This document shows, one piece after another, positions 33,948-42,621 of a stretch of 61,863 nucleotides of DNA. The stretch spans positions 1-61,863 of the forward strand of contig JAFSRD010000015.1 in assembly GCA_017446265.1 (NCBI GenBank), in the 5' to 3' direction. The stretch is from Treponema sp. GTDB lineage: Bacteria; Spirochaetota; Spirochaetia; Treponematales; Treponemataceae. Each line of letters starts with the position of its first letter. The stretch's first letter is position 1. Under the pieces are notes generated by a model. That model saw only the letters and a program-made list of their open reading frames with translations, was not told the origin of the DNA and did not search any database. The translations under genes were made by a program, and so were the position numbers.

Positions 33948-35037
33948 GCGCTTCTCCGTCGTCTGCACATGGATAAGCGCGTCCAAGTACAAGATGCTGC
34001 CAGTTTTTCATACGCATAAGCTCATCGTCATGTGTTGCAACAATGATGGTAGGAATTTCAGAAACAGATAGCGAATACAATATTTCAACAACCATCGCCC
34101 TATTATCAGCGTCGAGCGCAGCAGTTGGCTCATCAAGCAAAAGAAGTTTTGCATTTTGAGCAAGACAGCGCGCAAGCGACACTTTTTGCTTTTCTCCACC
34201 AGAAAGACTTGCAAAACTTCTCGTACAAAGATGCTGCGTGCCTGTACGCATAAGCGCTTTTTGCATGCGCTCCGCTTTGTTTTTTGCACGCCTTTCAAGT
34301 CCAAGTGAAACAACTTCTTCTACAGAAAGGCTGAACGCAACGACATCTGTTGCCTGAGGAATGTAACCGATAGTGCGTTTGGGAAGCTGAAGCGGATGTA
34401 CGCCATCAATAAAAATCGCACCTGAATCAGGGATATGCACGCCTATCAATAATTTTAAGAGCGTTGTTTTTCCTGCGCCGTTTTCACCTGCAATCATAAG
34501 GCGACCGCCGGCAGGAACAGTAAACGACAGATTTTTTATGTGTCCGTATTTTGCAGTCACCTGCTCTACGCGCACGTCAACGCCTTGCACGAGTTTTGCA
34601 CGTTGACGAAGTTGCATGTACATTGCATCAACATCATGTTGGATTTCAAGCATATCTTCGGTTGCGCATAAAAGGCGCGGTACACATGTTTCGCACGTAA
34701 AAATAATTTTGCCGCTACACGCATTTATCTCTTCAATATATTTTTGTGCAAGCACGCTTGCAAGATTTGCGTGAATTTTTCTAATGCCCATGCGCACCAT
34801 CAACACAGCAGCAGCTTTTCCTACCGCCGTGTCGTGCGCACGTAAATCATTGCGCGGACCGTCGTATGTTTTAAAAAAATCTTCAAGCTCAAAGAGCGGC
34901 ATAAGCCATTTCCCACAGCTTTGAAATATCACCGTGCTGCCGTTGAACACGCAGAGCGTTGCATTATGTGGAAGCGGCTTTTGATACGCGTCTGCATTTT
35001 CATCTGCAATTCCCTTATCAAAACACATGCTTGACAT
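33940..35037 (-). CDS. DUF1893 domain fused to a metal ABC transporter ATPase
   Basis: 365 residues from ATG 35037. Residues about 27-130 match DUF1893, a divergent cytidine-deaminase-like fold: LCVFNGSTVIFQSCGKWLMPLFEL, then GKAAAVLMVRMGIRKIHANLAS and a CETC pair. Residues about 155-350 are an ABC ATPase with Walker A GENGAGKTT, signature LSGGEKQK and Walker B LLLLDEP. The frame runs upstream to 35091 and could encode a signal-like MKRLFAIFAIFFYTGA, but that stretch is the promoter; with +1 predicted at 35037 the shorter leaderless form is preferred. It pairs with the permease gene. Confidence 0.85.
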   Translation of the reverse strand: MSSMCFDKGIADENADAYQKPLPHNATLCVFNGSTVIFQSCGKWLMPLFELEDFFKTYDGPRNDLRAHDTAVGKAAAVLMVRMGIRKIHANLASVLAQKYIEEINACSGKIIFTCETCVPRLLCATEDMLEIQHDVDAMYMQLRQRAKLVQGVDVRVEQVTAKYGHIKNLSFTVPAGGRLMIAGENGAGKTTLLKLLIGVHIPDSGAIFIDGVHPLQLPKRTIGYIPQATDVVAFSLSVEEVVSLGLERRAKNKAERMQKALMRTGTQHLCTRSFASLSGGEKQKVSLARCLAQNAKLLLLDEPTAALDADNRAMVVEILYSLSVSEIPTIIVATHDDELMRMKNWQHLVLGRAYPCADDGEAHG

Positions 35038-35043
35038 AGCCCC

Positions 35044-35072
35044 AGTATAAAAAAAAATTGCAAAAATGGCAA
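35044..35072 (-). promoter_or_regulatory. Promoter of the DUF1893-ABC operon, predicted leaderless
   Basis: TTGCCA, 17 bases and TATACT on the minus strand. Predicted +1 is 35037, the A of ATG; no Shine-Dalgarno precedes that codon. Confidence 0.6.
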
Positions 35073-35205
35073 ATAAGCGTTTCATCACCACAAAAATCAG
35101 TTTTTAAACACTTCCGTTAATCAAACTAGCAGTGCATGCGAGCCATGCGCCTGAATAAAAACTGCGCTGCAAAAACTGCTTCCCGTGTTATTGAAACAAC
35201 TATTC

Positions 35206-35234
35206 TTGACATGGCACTATAGAGGCATTATATT
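35206..35234 (+). promoter_or_regulatory. copA promoter
   Basis: TTGACA, 17 bases and TATATT on the plus strand, giving +1 near 35241 and a leader of about 140 bases ahead of copA. Confidence 0.75.
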
Positions 35235-35240
35235 TTAAAT

Positions 35241-35380
35241 AATAGGTTTGTTATGGAAACACAAAATACTGGAAAGAACAAATATGAAAGAAAAAGCAAA
35301 CAAAGGCAATGAAAAAATAATTGATGAGACAATAGATTTAATCCGCGGCATAAAATAACGCGGCATTTTGAGGAGCAATC
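35241..35380 (+). promoter_or_regulatory. copA leader with two overlapping small frames and a hairpin
   Basis: The leader holds a 19-codon frame starting ATG at 35253 and, in another frame, a 24-codon frame 35284-35358 (MKEKANKGNEKIIDETIDLI...) with GGAAAG upstream. An inverted repeat CCGCG/CGCGG follows at about 35343-35363, directly before the copA GAGGAG site. It may control copA translation; that is inference. Confidence 0.45.
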
Positions 35381-38023
35381 GTGACAAAATTTTCTGTCTC
35401 TGGCATGACGTGCGCAGCATGCAGCGCACATGTAGAAAAAGCGGTGCAAGCGCTTCCCGGCGTGAAAAGCGTTTCTGTAAGCCTTTTAACAAATTCAATG
35501 AGTGTTGAGCATGAGCCAAACGTAAGCGCAGATGCCATTTGTACCGCAGTACATAAAGCAGGCTACGGTGCATCTCCAGCGCTAGATAGCGCACTTTTCA
35601 TCAGTGGCAAGCAGTCATATAGCGGGGTGCAACATATTCACACGGCACAGTTTTTTGAAGATGCAGAAACGCCACGATTGGTAAAACGTCTTGTTGCATC
35701 AGTCGTGCTGCTGCTCCCGCTCATGTATGTGTCTATGGGACATCTTATGTGGAATGCGCCTATTCCACTTGCAATGCACAACAATCCCGCTGCAATTGCG
35801 CTCTACGAAATGATTCTTGCCGCAATCATTATGATTGTTAATTCACGCTTTTTTATAAGCGGCTTTAAAAGCGCATTGCACGGCGGTCCGAACATGGACA
35901 CGCTCGTAGCGCTTGGAAGCGGTGCGTCGTTTGCATACAGTACCGTCGTTCTATTCGCGCTCACATTTGCACTTGCTTCAGGAAACATGGAAAGAGCGCA
36001 CCGCTATTTGCACGACTTGTATTTTGAAAGCGCTGCAATGATTCTTACGCTCATCACTGTGGGAAAGATGCTTGAAGCGTACAGCAAAGGCAAGACGACT
36101 AACGCCATAAAGTCGCTCATGGAACTTGCACCAGAAATAGCGCATGTTGTGCGCAACGGCAAGGAAGAAACAATTCCCGCAGAACTTGTACAGCCAGGCG
36201 ATACATTTGTTGTGCGGCCAGGCGAGCGCATTCCTGTTGACGGTACAGTCATGCACGGTGAAAGCGCGGTGAATGAAGCAGCCCTCACAGGAGAAAGCAT
36301 TCCCGTAGACAAAAATGCAGGAAGCAGCGTGAGCGCGGCAACGCTTAATCAAAACGGATTCCTCACGTGCACCGCAACGCGCGTTGGGCACGACACTACG
36401 CTCAATCAAATTATTAAAATGGTAGAAAATGCCGCCGCGTCAAAAGCGCCTGCCGCAAAACTTGCGGACAAAGTTTCCGGTATCTTTGTGCCTGTGGTGA
36501 TTGTGATTGCGCTTGCAACACTTGTCGTTTGGCTTGTTGCAGGAAGTTCTGTCAGCTTTGCGCTTGCGCGCGCGGTAAGCGTACTTGTCATAAGTTGTCC
36601 GTGTGCATTGGGACTTGCAACTCCTGTTGCAATTATGGTTGGAAGCGGGCTCGGCGCAAAGCACGGCATTTTGTTTAAGAGCGCAGCAAGTCTTGAAACA
36701 TGCGGCAAAACAGACATTGTTGTGCTCGACAAAACAGGTACCGTTACAGAGGGGAAGCCTGTAGTCACCGATGTATATGCATCACACGGCGCACGTGAAG
36801 ATGAACTCCTTTCGTTTGCAACAAGCCTTGAAGCAAAGAGCGAGCACCCGCTTTCTTGCGCGATAACGGAATACGCCGCTTTACATGAAGTGAACGCACG
36901 TGCAATAGAGGAGTTTACAGCGTTGCCGGGATTCGGTGTGCAAGGAACAATTGACGGAAAAATTGCGCTCGGCGGAAACGCTGCGCTTATGAAAAATATA
37001 CTTGACAAAAAGCTCACGGAAAAAGGCATGCAATTTGCTGAAGACGGAAAGACACCGCTTTATTTTTCCTACGATGGAAAGATGCTCGGCGTCATTGCTG
37101 TTGCAGACGTAGCAAAAGTTGACAGTGCGCAAGCGGTAAAAATGCTGCACGATGAAGGCATGTGCGTTGTCATGCTCACTGGCGACAATAAGCAAACTGC
37201 ACATGCTGTTGCAAAAACAGTTGGCATAACATCGGTTGTGTCAGATGTGCTTCCAGGCGACAAAGATAGCGTGGTTGCACACTTTCAGCAGTACGGCAAT
37301 GTTGCCATGGTAGGAGACGGCATAAACGATGCACCTGCTTTGACAAGAGCAAACACGGGCATTGCAATCGGGGCGGGCGCGGATGTTGCGCTAGAGGCAG
37401 CGGATGTAGTGCTTATGAAGTCGTCACTTGTTGACGTGTGCGGAGCGGTGCACCTTTCGCGTGGCGTTTTAGCAAATATACGGCAAAATCTTTTTTGGGC
37501 GTTCTGCTATAATGTTGTTGGCATACCTGTTGCAGCAGGCGCACTTTTTCCCGCATTCGGGCTTATGCTAAATCCGATGCTCGGCGCGCTTGCAATGAGT
37601 CTTTCAAGTTTTTGCGTTGTGATGAATGCACTGCGCCTTAACATGCTCAACATATACAAAACGCGCGGCCGCGCAAAAACAGTTTCATTGCCTAACGAGG
37701 CGTTCAATACGGACAGCGCACATCCACGCGAAAACGCTGTTTTGGATACGGGCGCGGCGCATTCGGTCAAAACTGTGCAATTGAGCAAAAAGCATATGGA
37801 GGAAACTATGACAAAGACAATTTTAATTGAAGGAATGATGTGCGAAAACTGCAAAAAGCATGTAGAAAAAGCGCTTGCATCTGTGAGCAATGTTACAAAT
37901 GCAGTTGTAAGCCTTGAAAACAAAAACGCTGTCGTAACGCTTTCTAGCAATGTTGCCGACAGTGAACTTGCCAATGCGGTAACAGAAGCAGGCTACACTG
38001 CGGTACGCGTTGTCAAACAGTAA
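35381..38023 (+). CDS. copA: Copper-exporting P-type ATPase with C-terminal HMA domain
   Basis: 880 residues, GTG start with GAGGAG six bases upstream. An N-terminal heavy-metal domain has GMTCAACSAHVEKA. Eight membrane segments include the metal site SCPCALGLATP. Catalytic motifs are TGES (LTGESIPVDK), DKTGTVTEG and GDGINDAPAL. After a poorly conserved linker (about 755-805) a second HMA domain follows, GMMCENCKKHVEKAL (about 810-880). A CopZ-type HMA at the C-terminus is unusual for CopA. An internal ATG with a strong Shine-Dalgarno begins exactly at that domain (see nested copZ). It pumps Cu+ out across the inner membrane. Confidence 0.95.
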   Translation: MTKFSVSGMTCAACSAHVEKAVQALPGVKSVSVSLLTNSMSVEHEPNVSADAICTAVHKAGYGASPALDSALFISGKQSYSGVQHIHTAQFFEDAETPRLVKRLVASVVLLLPLMYVSMGHLMWNAPIPLAMHNNPAAIALYEMILAAIIMIVNSRFFISGFKSALHGGPNMDTLVALGSGASFAYSTVVLFALTFALASGNMERAHRYLHDLYFESAAMILTLITVGKMLEAYSKGKTTNAIKSLMELAPEIAHVVRNGKEETIPAELVQPGDTFVVRPGERIPVDGTVMHGESAVNEAALTGESIPVDKNAGSSVSAATLNQNGFLTCTATRVGHDTTLNQIIKMVENAAASKAPAAKLADKVSGIFVPVVIVIALATLVVWLVAGSSVSFALARAVSVLVISCPCALGLATPVAIMVGSGLGAKHGILFKSAASLETCGKTDIVVLDKTGTVTEGKPVVTDVYASHGAREDELLSFATSLEAKSEHPLSCAITEYAALHEVNARAIEEFTALPGFGVQGTIDGKIALGGNAALMKNILDKKLTEKGMQFAEDGKTPLYFSYDGKMLGVIAVADVAKVDSAQAVKMLHDEGMCVVMLTGDNKQTAHAVAKTVGITSVVSDVLPGDKDSVVAHFQQYGNVAMVGDGINDAPALTRANTGIAIGAGADVALEAADVVLMKSSLVDVCGAVHLSRGVLANIRQNLFWAFCYNVVGIPVAAGALFPAFGLMLNPMLGALAMSLSSFCVVMNALRLNMLNIYKTRGRAKTVSLPNEAFNTDSAHPRENAVLDTGAAHSVKTVQLSKKHMEETMTKTILIEGMMCENCKKHVEKALASVSNVTNAVVSLENKNAVVTLSSNVADSELANAVTEAGYTAVRVVKQ
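37808..38023 (+). CDS. copZ: Nested copper chaperone CopZ made by internal initiation in copA
   Basis: An in-frame ATG at 37808 is preceded by GGAGG with five-base spacing (GGAGGAAACTATG). It would give a 71-residue protein that is a complete HMA domain: MTKTILIEGMMCENCKKHVEKA to RVVKQ, the size of free CopZ chaperones. The same residues form the C-terminal domain of full-length CopA. Two products from one gene is a strong inference from the perfect SD and start placement but is not proven. Confidence 0.6.
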   Translation: MTKTILIEGMMCENCKKHVEKALASVSNVTNAVVSLENKNAVVTLSSNVADSELANAVTEAGYTAVRVVKQ

Positions 38024-38051
38024 GTGCAATTAGGTGCGCGGAGCAACATGG

Positions 38052-39374
38052 CTACAAAGCTTCTAGCAAATTTCCATAAAACTGCACAGTTTCAAACAGT
38101 ATGGAGAGTCGTATGCGTTCATCGTTTCCGTGAATGAGCATGCGGTCTTCTTTTGACATGAACATTGCAGAAAAGCGGTACACGTTGTTGGAGATATGGC
38201 AATAATGACGCGAGTCGCTGCATGCCATCATCAAGTATGGGCTCACGACAACGCCCCGCCATGTTTTATTGATTATTAATTTCAAGTTTTCCCATTGCAC
38301 GCAATGCGTGTCGGAAACAATTGACGGATTCATGCCGTTAACAACGTGAAATGAAAATGTTGCACCCGTTTTTTTCTCAATGCGGCGGACAGCATGTTTC
38401 ATGTGTGCGAGCATTGACTCAATTGTGTCGCTTCCAAGCAAGCGGACATTCATGCCAAGCGATGCTTTTGGCGGCAACACGTTGTAGGCATCGCTTCCTG
38501 AAAGACGTGTAATAGCACACGTGGTGTGCGTCATCGCGTTTACTTCTCCGCCAATATTTTTTCCAAAAAGTTTAAATGCAATTTCAAATAATGTTTTTTT
38601 CTTCGGTGCAAGCGTAGCAAGCATTTCTTTTACAGGTCGTGTGAGTTGCGCTTTATATGACGCGCGTTCAAGTGCGCATGCTGCAAGCGCAATAAGCCCT
38701 GCCGCAGAATGTTTTGGAGGCGCAGATGCATGACCGCCAATACTCTCAATAGAACAATCAACATTGACGCCGCCTTTTTCTGCAATGCCTATCATTGCGC
38801 ATTTTCCTTTCACACCAGGAAACGCATTTTCAACAATTGCGCCTCCTTCATCAAGTACAAAATCGGGACGGATGCCTTGCTTTTCAAACCATCGAACAAT
38901 TTCTGGACACGACTCACCATCTATTTCTTCTTCGCCTGAAAATGAAAGGTACAACTCGCATGACGGCCGCCAATTTTCGCTGAGCTTTTGCTCTACTGAT
39001 TCAAGAATTGCGCAGAATGTGCCTTTTGTGTCAAGCGTGCCGCGTCCCCATAGGACGCCATTTTCAATTACTGCGTCAAACGGAGGCTTTGACCATTCAC
39101 TTTCGTTTGCGGGAACGACATCGTAGTGTGCCATGAGCACTGCGCATGTACAAAAATTATTTCCGCCGCTTCCTGCAATGTGGAAAAGCAATCCTGTTTT
39201 TCCTATGTGGAGCGGTTTTGCCACATTGTACAGATGCGGAAAACGTTCTTCAATGAGTGCATGCAGTTTGTTAAATTCACTTCTGTCTATGCGACTTTCG
39301 TCACGGTACGAAACTGTTTTACAACGAACAATATCCTGCATGTCCCGTGTAATTTTTTCAGTATCTAAATTCAC
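38052..39374 (-). CDS. M20-family metallopeptidase
   Basis: 440 residues, GTG start with AAGGA upstream. Zinc-site motifs are MAHYDVVPA (first His), WGRGTLDTKGT (bridging Asp), FSGEEEIDG (catalytic and metal Glu), and a second-half motif at DSRHYCHI. A dimerisation lid domain spans about 190-310 (IESIGGHASAPP). It is soluble, without a signal peptide. Family members cleave dipeptides, acyl-amino acids or carnosine-like substrates; the substrate is not predicted. It lies downstream of the YdjH-like gene on the same strand, probably a separate unit. Confidence 0.9.
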   Translation of the reverse strand: MNLDTEKITRDMQDIVRCKTVSYRDESRIDRSEFNKLHALIEERFPHLYNVAKPLHIGKTGLLFHIAGSGGNNFCTCAVLMAHYDVVPANESEWSKPPFDAVIENGVLWGRGTLDTKGTFCAILESVEQKLSENWRPSCELYLSFSGEEEIDGESCPEIVRWFEKQGIRPDFVLDEGGAIVENAFPGVKGKCAMIGIAEKGGVNVDCSIESIGGHASAPPKHSAAGLIALAACALERASYKAQLTRPVKEMLATLAPKKKTLFEIAFKLFGKNIGGEVNAMTHTTCAITRLSGSDAYNVLPPKASLGMNVRLLGSDTIESMLAHMKHAVRRIEKKTGATFSFHVVNGMNPSIVSDTHCVQWENLKLIINKTWRGVVVSPYLMMACSDSRHYCHISNNVYRFSAMFMSKEDRMLIHGNDERIRLSILFETVQFYGNLLEAL

Positions 39375-39469
39375 AACTTTTTCCTTTTGCGATGCCGCTG
39401 CGCTGCAATTTGCAACATCACTCTTACGCGATTCGCCGCCCTCCTACAACGCCACATGAGTATACATTA

Positions 39470-40273
39470 TTAAAACCCGCGCCCGCCTCCGCCGTGCGTG
39501 CCGCCGCTTGAAGACGAGTGCGTGCTTGAACCGCCTCCTCCCCCACGTCCTCCTCCGCTGCTATCACGTGCAATTCTGCGTACAGACGTGCGCGAGTTTA
39601 TGAGCGTATCTGCAACATTTGCAAAATTGACAACCGAATTATGCTGCACATTGTAGACGGCGTGATGCTTTTTCATTTTATATTTTTTCTTCGTTGCAAA
39701 GAACATCGTCATCATTGAGATGAGCGATGCCCCCGAACTTGCGGCAGCTTCCGTACCTGTAATGCCGTTTTTCAAATGCTCAGAAAGCTTTTTCACGTAT
39801 AATCGCACGCCCTCGTCATAACCGCCGCGCGCAAATCCATTTGCAAACGCATCGCACAGCGTGTTTACAGTAGAATCAGAAATCTTGACAATTGTACTCT
39901 CGCCGCTCGTAGAAAGATGCACATATCTGCCGCTGCTGTTCCAGCGCGCGTCATCTGTGACAACAAGCAAAAGCGTGCCTTCTGTGTCTATGCCGTAGAA
40001 CGCCTCATACAAATCATCTGCATATGCTTCGGGCGTTTTGTCGCCAGTATTTTTCACCGTGACTATGAGTTGCGTTGAGCCCGTCTTTTGCGTAAGCTGC
40101 TGCAACTGCGCTTCCATGCTTTCGACAGTTGCATTTGAAAAAACGTGCGCGCTGTCAGTCACGTGCCGTCCATCATAATAAGGCAGCATGCTGTCAGGGT
40201 GCTGCGAAAAACAGAGAGCAGGTGCAAAAATCATCAATGTAGCGACTGCTATTTTTATGCTGCGTTTTACCAT
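39470..40273 (-). CDS. TPM-domain membrane protein with Gly-rich tail, YdjH-like
   Basis: 267 residues. A signal peptide (about 1-24) leads into a TPM domain: VTDSAHVFSNATVESMEAQLQQLTQKTGSTQLIVTVKNTGDKTPEAYADDLYEAF and GTLLLVVTDDARWNSSGRYVHLSTSG. A short hydrophobic segment near 180-195 and a Ser/Gly-rich end (SSGGGRGGGGGSSTHSSSS) complete it, the layout of Bacillus YdjH. Its start overlaps the zinc-ribbon YdjG-like gene. Probable partner in a YdjG-YdjH-YdjI membrane complex. Confidence 0.85.
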   Translation of the reverse strand: MVKRSIKIAVATLMIFAPALCFSQHPDSMLPYYDGRHVTDSAHVFSNATVESMEAQLQQLTQKTGSTQLIVTVKNTGDKTPEAYADDLYEAFYGIDTEGTLLLVVTDDARWNSSGRYVHLSTSGESTIVKISDSTVNTLCDAFANGFARGGYDEGVRLYVKKLSEHLKNGITGTEAAASSGASLISMMTMFFATKKKYKMKKHHAVYNVQHNSVVNFANVADTLINSRTSVRRIARDSSGGGRGGGGGSSTHSSSSGGTHGGGGRGF

Positions 40274-41331
40274 AAAAACAGCCCTCCCAAAACTGCAAGC
40301 AGGGCAACAAGCACGCCGAGCGCAAGCGAGTGCACCAAGAGCTTGCCGTTTGACACAGGCAAATCGCCATATGATTTTCCTGTCTGACCGTTTACTGCAA
40401 ACTGATAGTCTTTGCCTTTGTACTTGTAGTTGAGCACCCAGGTGGGAAGCAGCGTGTAGCGCACGTCGTCAATAGAATATGTCGTGTTATCGCGCACGTT
40501 TGCAAATGTATTGCAGCCGGTAGAATTGTGAATGTCGCTAATCGTGTATGACTTTGCACGGTTTTGCGCTACAGGCGTAATGAATTCGCGCCCCACTGTG
40601 TATCGCTCCGACTGGAAGCCTGAAAGATACCCTGAAGAAAACTTTTTCTCATCTGCTGCATTGTACGGATTGATGCCGTTTATCAAGTCTTGATTTATTT
40701 TTGAAAATGCAAGCTCGCGCATATTGTTGTAGCTGAGTTTGCCAGTACGGTCAATTTGATATTCATCTGTCTTTGTGTATTCGTTGTCGCCCTGCTGCCA
40801 TGTCGTGCGTTTAATGCCAGTAGCATGGTAATCGACATTCACAGCAACATCAATGTCCCAGTACGGCAAATACATGCCCACAATATTCGCATCCTGCGCT
40901 TTTGCTGTAAAATCGCTCGGCACATATCGCTTGCCTTTTATCCATTCGGAAAATTTTTCGACAGCATCTTTTTTATCAATTTTAAACGGAATGATTTTGT
41001 CAGGCTTAAAATCGCCACGCAGCCTGCTCTCTATGATGACGGGACTGTGGCAGTAATAACAGAACGATGTTGCAGCCGTATCGCCAACGACAACTTCAGC
41101 ACCGCACGACGGGCACGTATACTGCATCACTTCGTCATCGCTTGCATCAGTACCGCTTGCAGCAGCGTGTTTGCGTTTTTGCTCATTTTTTGCTTCTGTC
41201 TGCTCAAGAAATGTTGCAAGCTCCTCTTCCGTACATGTTTTGCCGCAATACACGCACTTAAAGCCGCCGATTTTGGGATTAAATGAAATAGGCGCACCGC
41301 ACCCGGAACATTTGTAACTTTCAACGCTCAT
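40267..41331 (-). CDS. Zinc-ribbon membrane protein, YdjG-like
   Basis: 354 residues from the ATG at 41331 (AGGCGG upstream). Two zinc ribbons open the protein: YKCSGCGAPISFNPKIGGFKCVYCGKTCTEEEL (about 5-40) and YTCPSCGAEVVVGDTAATSFCYYCHSPVII (about 72-105). A beta-rich middle (VDYHATGIKRTTW) is followed by one C-terminal membrane segment (LALGVLVALLAVLGGLFLW). This matches Bacillus YdjG, a TFIIB-type zinc-ribbon membrane protein. It lies between the SPFH gene and the TPM gene on one transcript. Confidence 0.85.
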   Translation of the reverse strand: MSVESYKCSGCGAPISFNPKIGGFKCVYCGKTCTEEELATFLEQTEAKNEQKRKHAAASGTDASDDEVMQYTCPSCGAEVVVGDTAATSFCYYCHSPVIIESRLRGDFKPDKIIPFKIDKKDAVEKFSEWIKGKRYVPSDFTAKAQDANIVGMYLPYWDIDVAVNVDYHATGIKRTTWQQGDNEYTKTDEYQIDRTGKLSYNNMRELAFSKINQDLINGINPYNAADEKKFSSGYLSGFQSERYTVGREFITPVAQNRAKSYTISDIHNSTGCNTFANVRDNTTYSIDDVRYTLLPTWVLNYKYKGKDYQFAVNGQTGKSYGDLPVSNGKLLVHSLALGVLVALLAVLGGLFLW

Positions 41332-41347
41332 GGAAGCCGCCTGACTG

Positions 41348-42541
41348 CTAAAGTTTTTCGCCGCATTCAGAGCAGAACTTTGCACCTGCCGTTAGTTGTG
41401 CGCCGCATTTTGGACACGTGTTTCCAAGCGACTTTTGCGTGCCGCAATTCGTGCAGAATTTGCCGCTGTTTTTTGTGCCGCACTCAGAGCAAAACCATTC
41501 GCCAGCCTCTTTTGCGGGAACTTTTGTTGCGCTGCCTTGCTGCTGCATGTGCGCCATGTTCGCCTGACTTGCCTGCCCCATAAAACTTCCGCCTGCGTTC
41601 ATGCCCATTCCCATGCCCATAAACGCCATGCCAGCTCCCGCTTGATTTGAACCTGCCGCTTCAAGCCCACGCGCCACAGAACCTTGCACAAATCCTTCGC
41701 GAATAGAAGCATCACCGAGCATTGCGCCCTTGTTGCGCATATTGACAAGCTCTTTCGATTCATCGTCATATGAAATGCTTGCGATGCCAACAGAGAGCAC
41801 TTCCATGCCGCGCTTTTCCGTCCACGACTTATCGAGGATTTCAGACATGTATGTGCTGAGCTGCGAGCCTTTTGACGGCATGTGCGAAATGCGTATGCCG
41901 TCTATAGACATTTTGTTCATTGCAGCTTGAAGCGCTTCAAGGAACTCAGAAAGATACTGCGCGTTTATGTCGTCAATATGCACATTCTCTGCGTCGCGAG
42001 GAATAGCTTCCTGAAAAAATTTAATTGGGTCGGTAATTTTTATAGAATATGTGCCGAACGTGCGCAAAAAGAGTTCCGCGTTGTAAAAATTGTCAAAATA
42101 ATTGAGCGGATTGGGCGTACCGAATTTAATGCCTTTTATCTCCTGTAAATTGACAAAAAACGCCTTTTGCTGCTGCGAAGGCACGCCGCCATATGTAATG
42201 CGCGAAAATGACTCTTTGAGCGCGTCTCCAAAATTGCCGTTGAAAAGCGATGGATTTGACGCGTTGCTCACTTTGTAATAGCCGGGTTCTGCAGAATAAT
42301 CGACTATTTTGCCACCGTCAACGAGCATCATAAATTGATTTTGATGTACGTGAATGATTGAGCCGTCTGTAATAATGTCAGACGTGCCTTTGCGATTCTG
42401 ATTGCGCCTGTCGCTCTGGCGCATCATAACGCCTTTCGTAAATACAACTCCCTCACCCATATCTTGCGCTTCAATCACTTCAAGCCATTGATCTGCAAGC
42501 GCGCCGCCAACAGCACCTGCTACCGCAGCAATAATTCCCAT
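41348..42541 (-). CDS. SPFH/virion-core-like protein with C-terminal zinc ribbons, YdjI-like
   Basis: 397 residues. Residues 25-300 are an SPFH (band 7)-related domain as in Bacillus YdjI: EVIEAQDMGEGVVFTKGVMMRQSDRRNQNRKGTSDIITDGSIIHVHQ, then NYFDNFYNAELFLRTFGTYSIKITDPIKFF and LDKSWTEKRGMEVLSVGIASISYD. A Met/Gly-rich linker leads to two zinc ribbons (FCSECGTKNSGKFCTNCG and CPKCGAQLTAGAKFCSECG). AGGAGATAGAT precedes the ATG. The order ydjI-ydjG-ydjH is kept here; no PspA homologue is in the window. Confidence 0.88.
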   Translation of the reverse strand: MGIIAAVAGAVGGALADQWLEVIEAQDMGEGVVFTKGVMMRQSDRRNQNRKGTSDIITDGSIIHVHQNQFMMLVDGGKIVDYSAEPGYYKVSNASNPSLFNGNFGDALKESFSRITYGGVPSQQQKAFFVNLQEIKGIKFGTPNPLNYFDNFYNAELFLRTFGTYSIKITDPIKFFQEAIPRDAENVHIDDINAQYLSEFLEALQAAMNKMSIDGIRISHMPSKGSQLSTYMSEILDKSWTEKRGMEVLSVGIASISYDDESKELVNMRNKGAMLGDASIREGFVQGSVARGLEAAGSNQAGAGMAFMGMGMGMNAGGSFMGQASQANMAHMQQQGSATKVPAKEAGEWFCSECGTKNSGKFCTNCGTQKSLGNTCPKCGAQLTAGAKFCSECGEKL

Positions 42542-42621
42542 ATCTATCTCCTACTCGCCGTTCCGTACTGAAACGAGAACAAGCGCATTTATGCAGAATA
42601 GAGCGACGGGCAATGTGTGCG

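Noticed and set aside
35038..35091. Signal peptide at the N-terminus of the DUF1893-ABC protein
   Set aside because: An ABC ATPase should be cytosolic, and the stretch coincides with a TTGCCA-17-TATACT promoter whose +1 is the next ATG.
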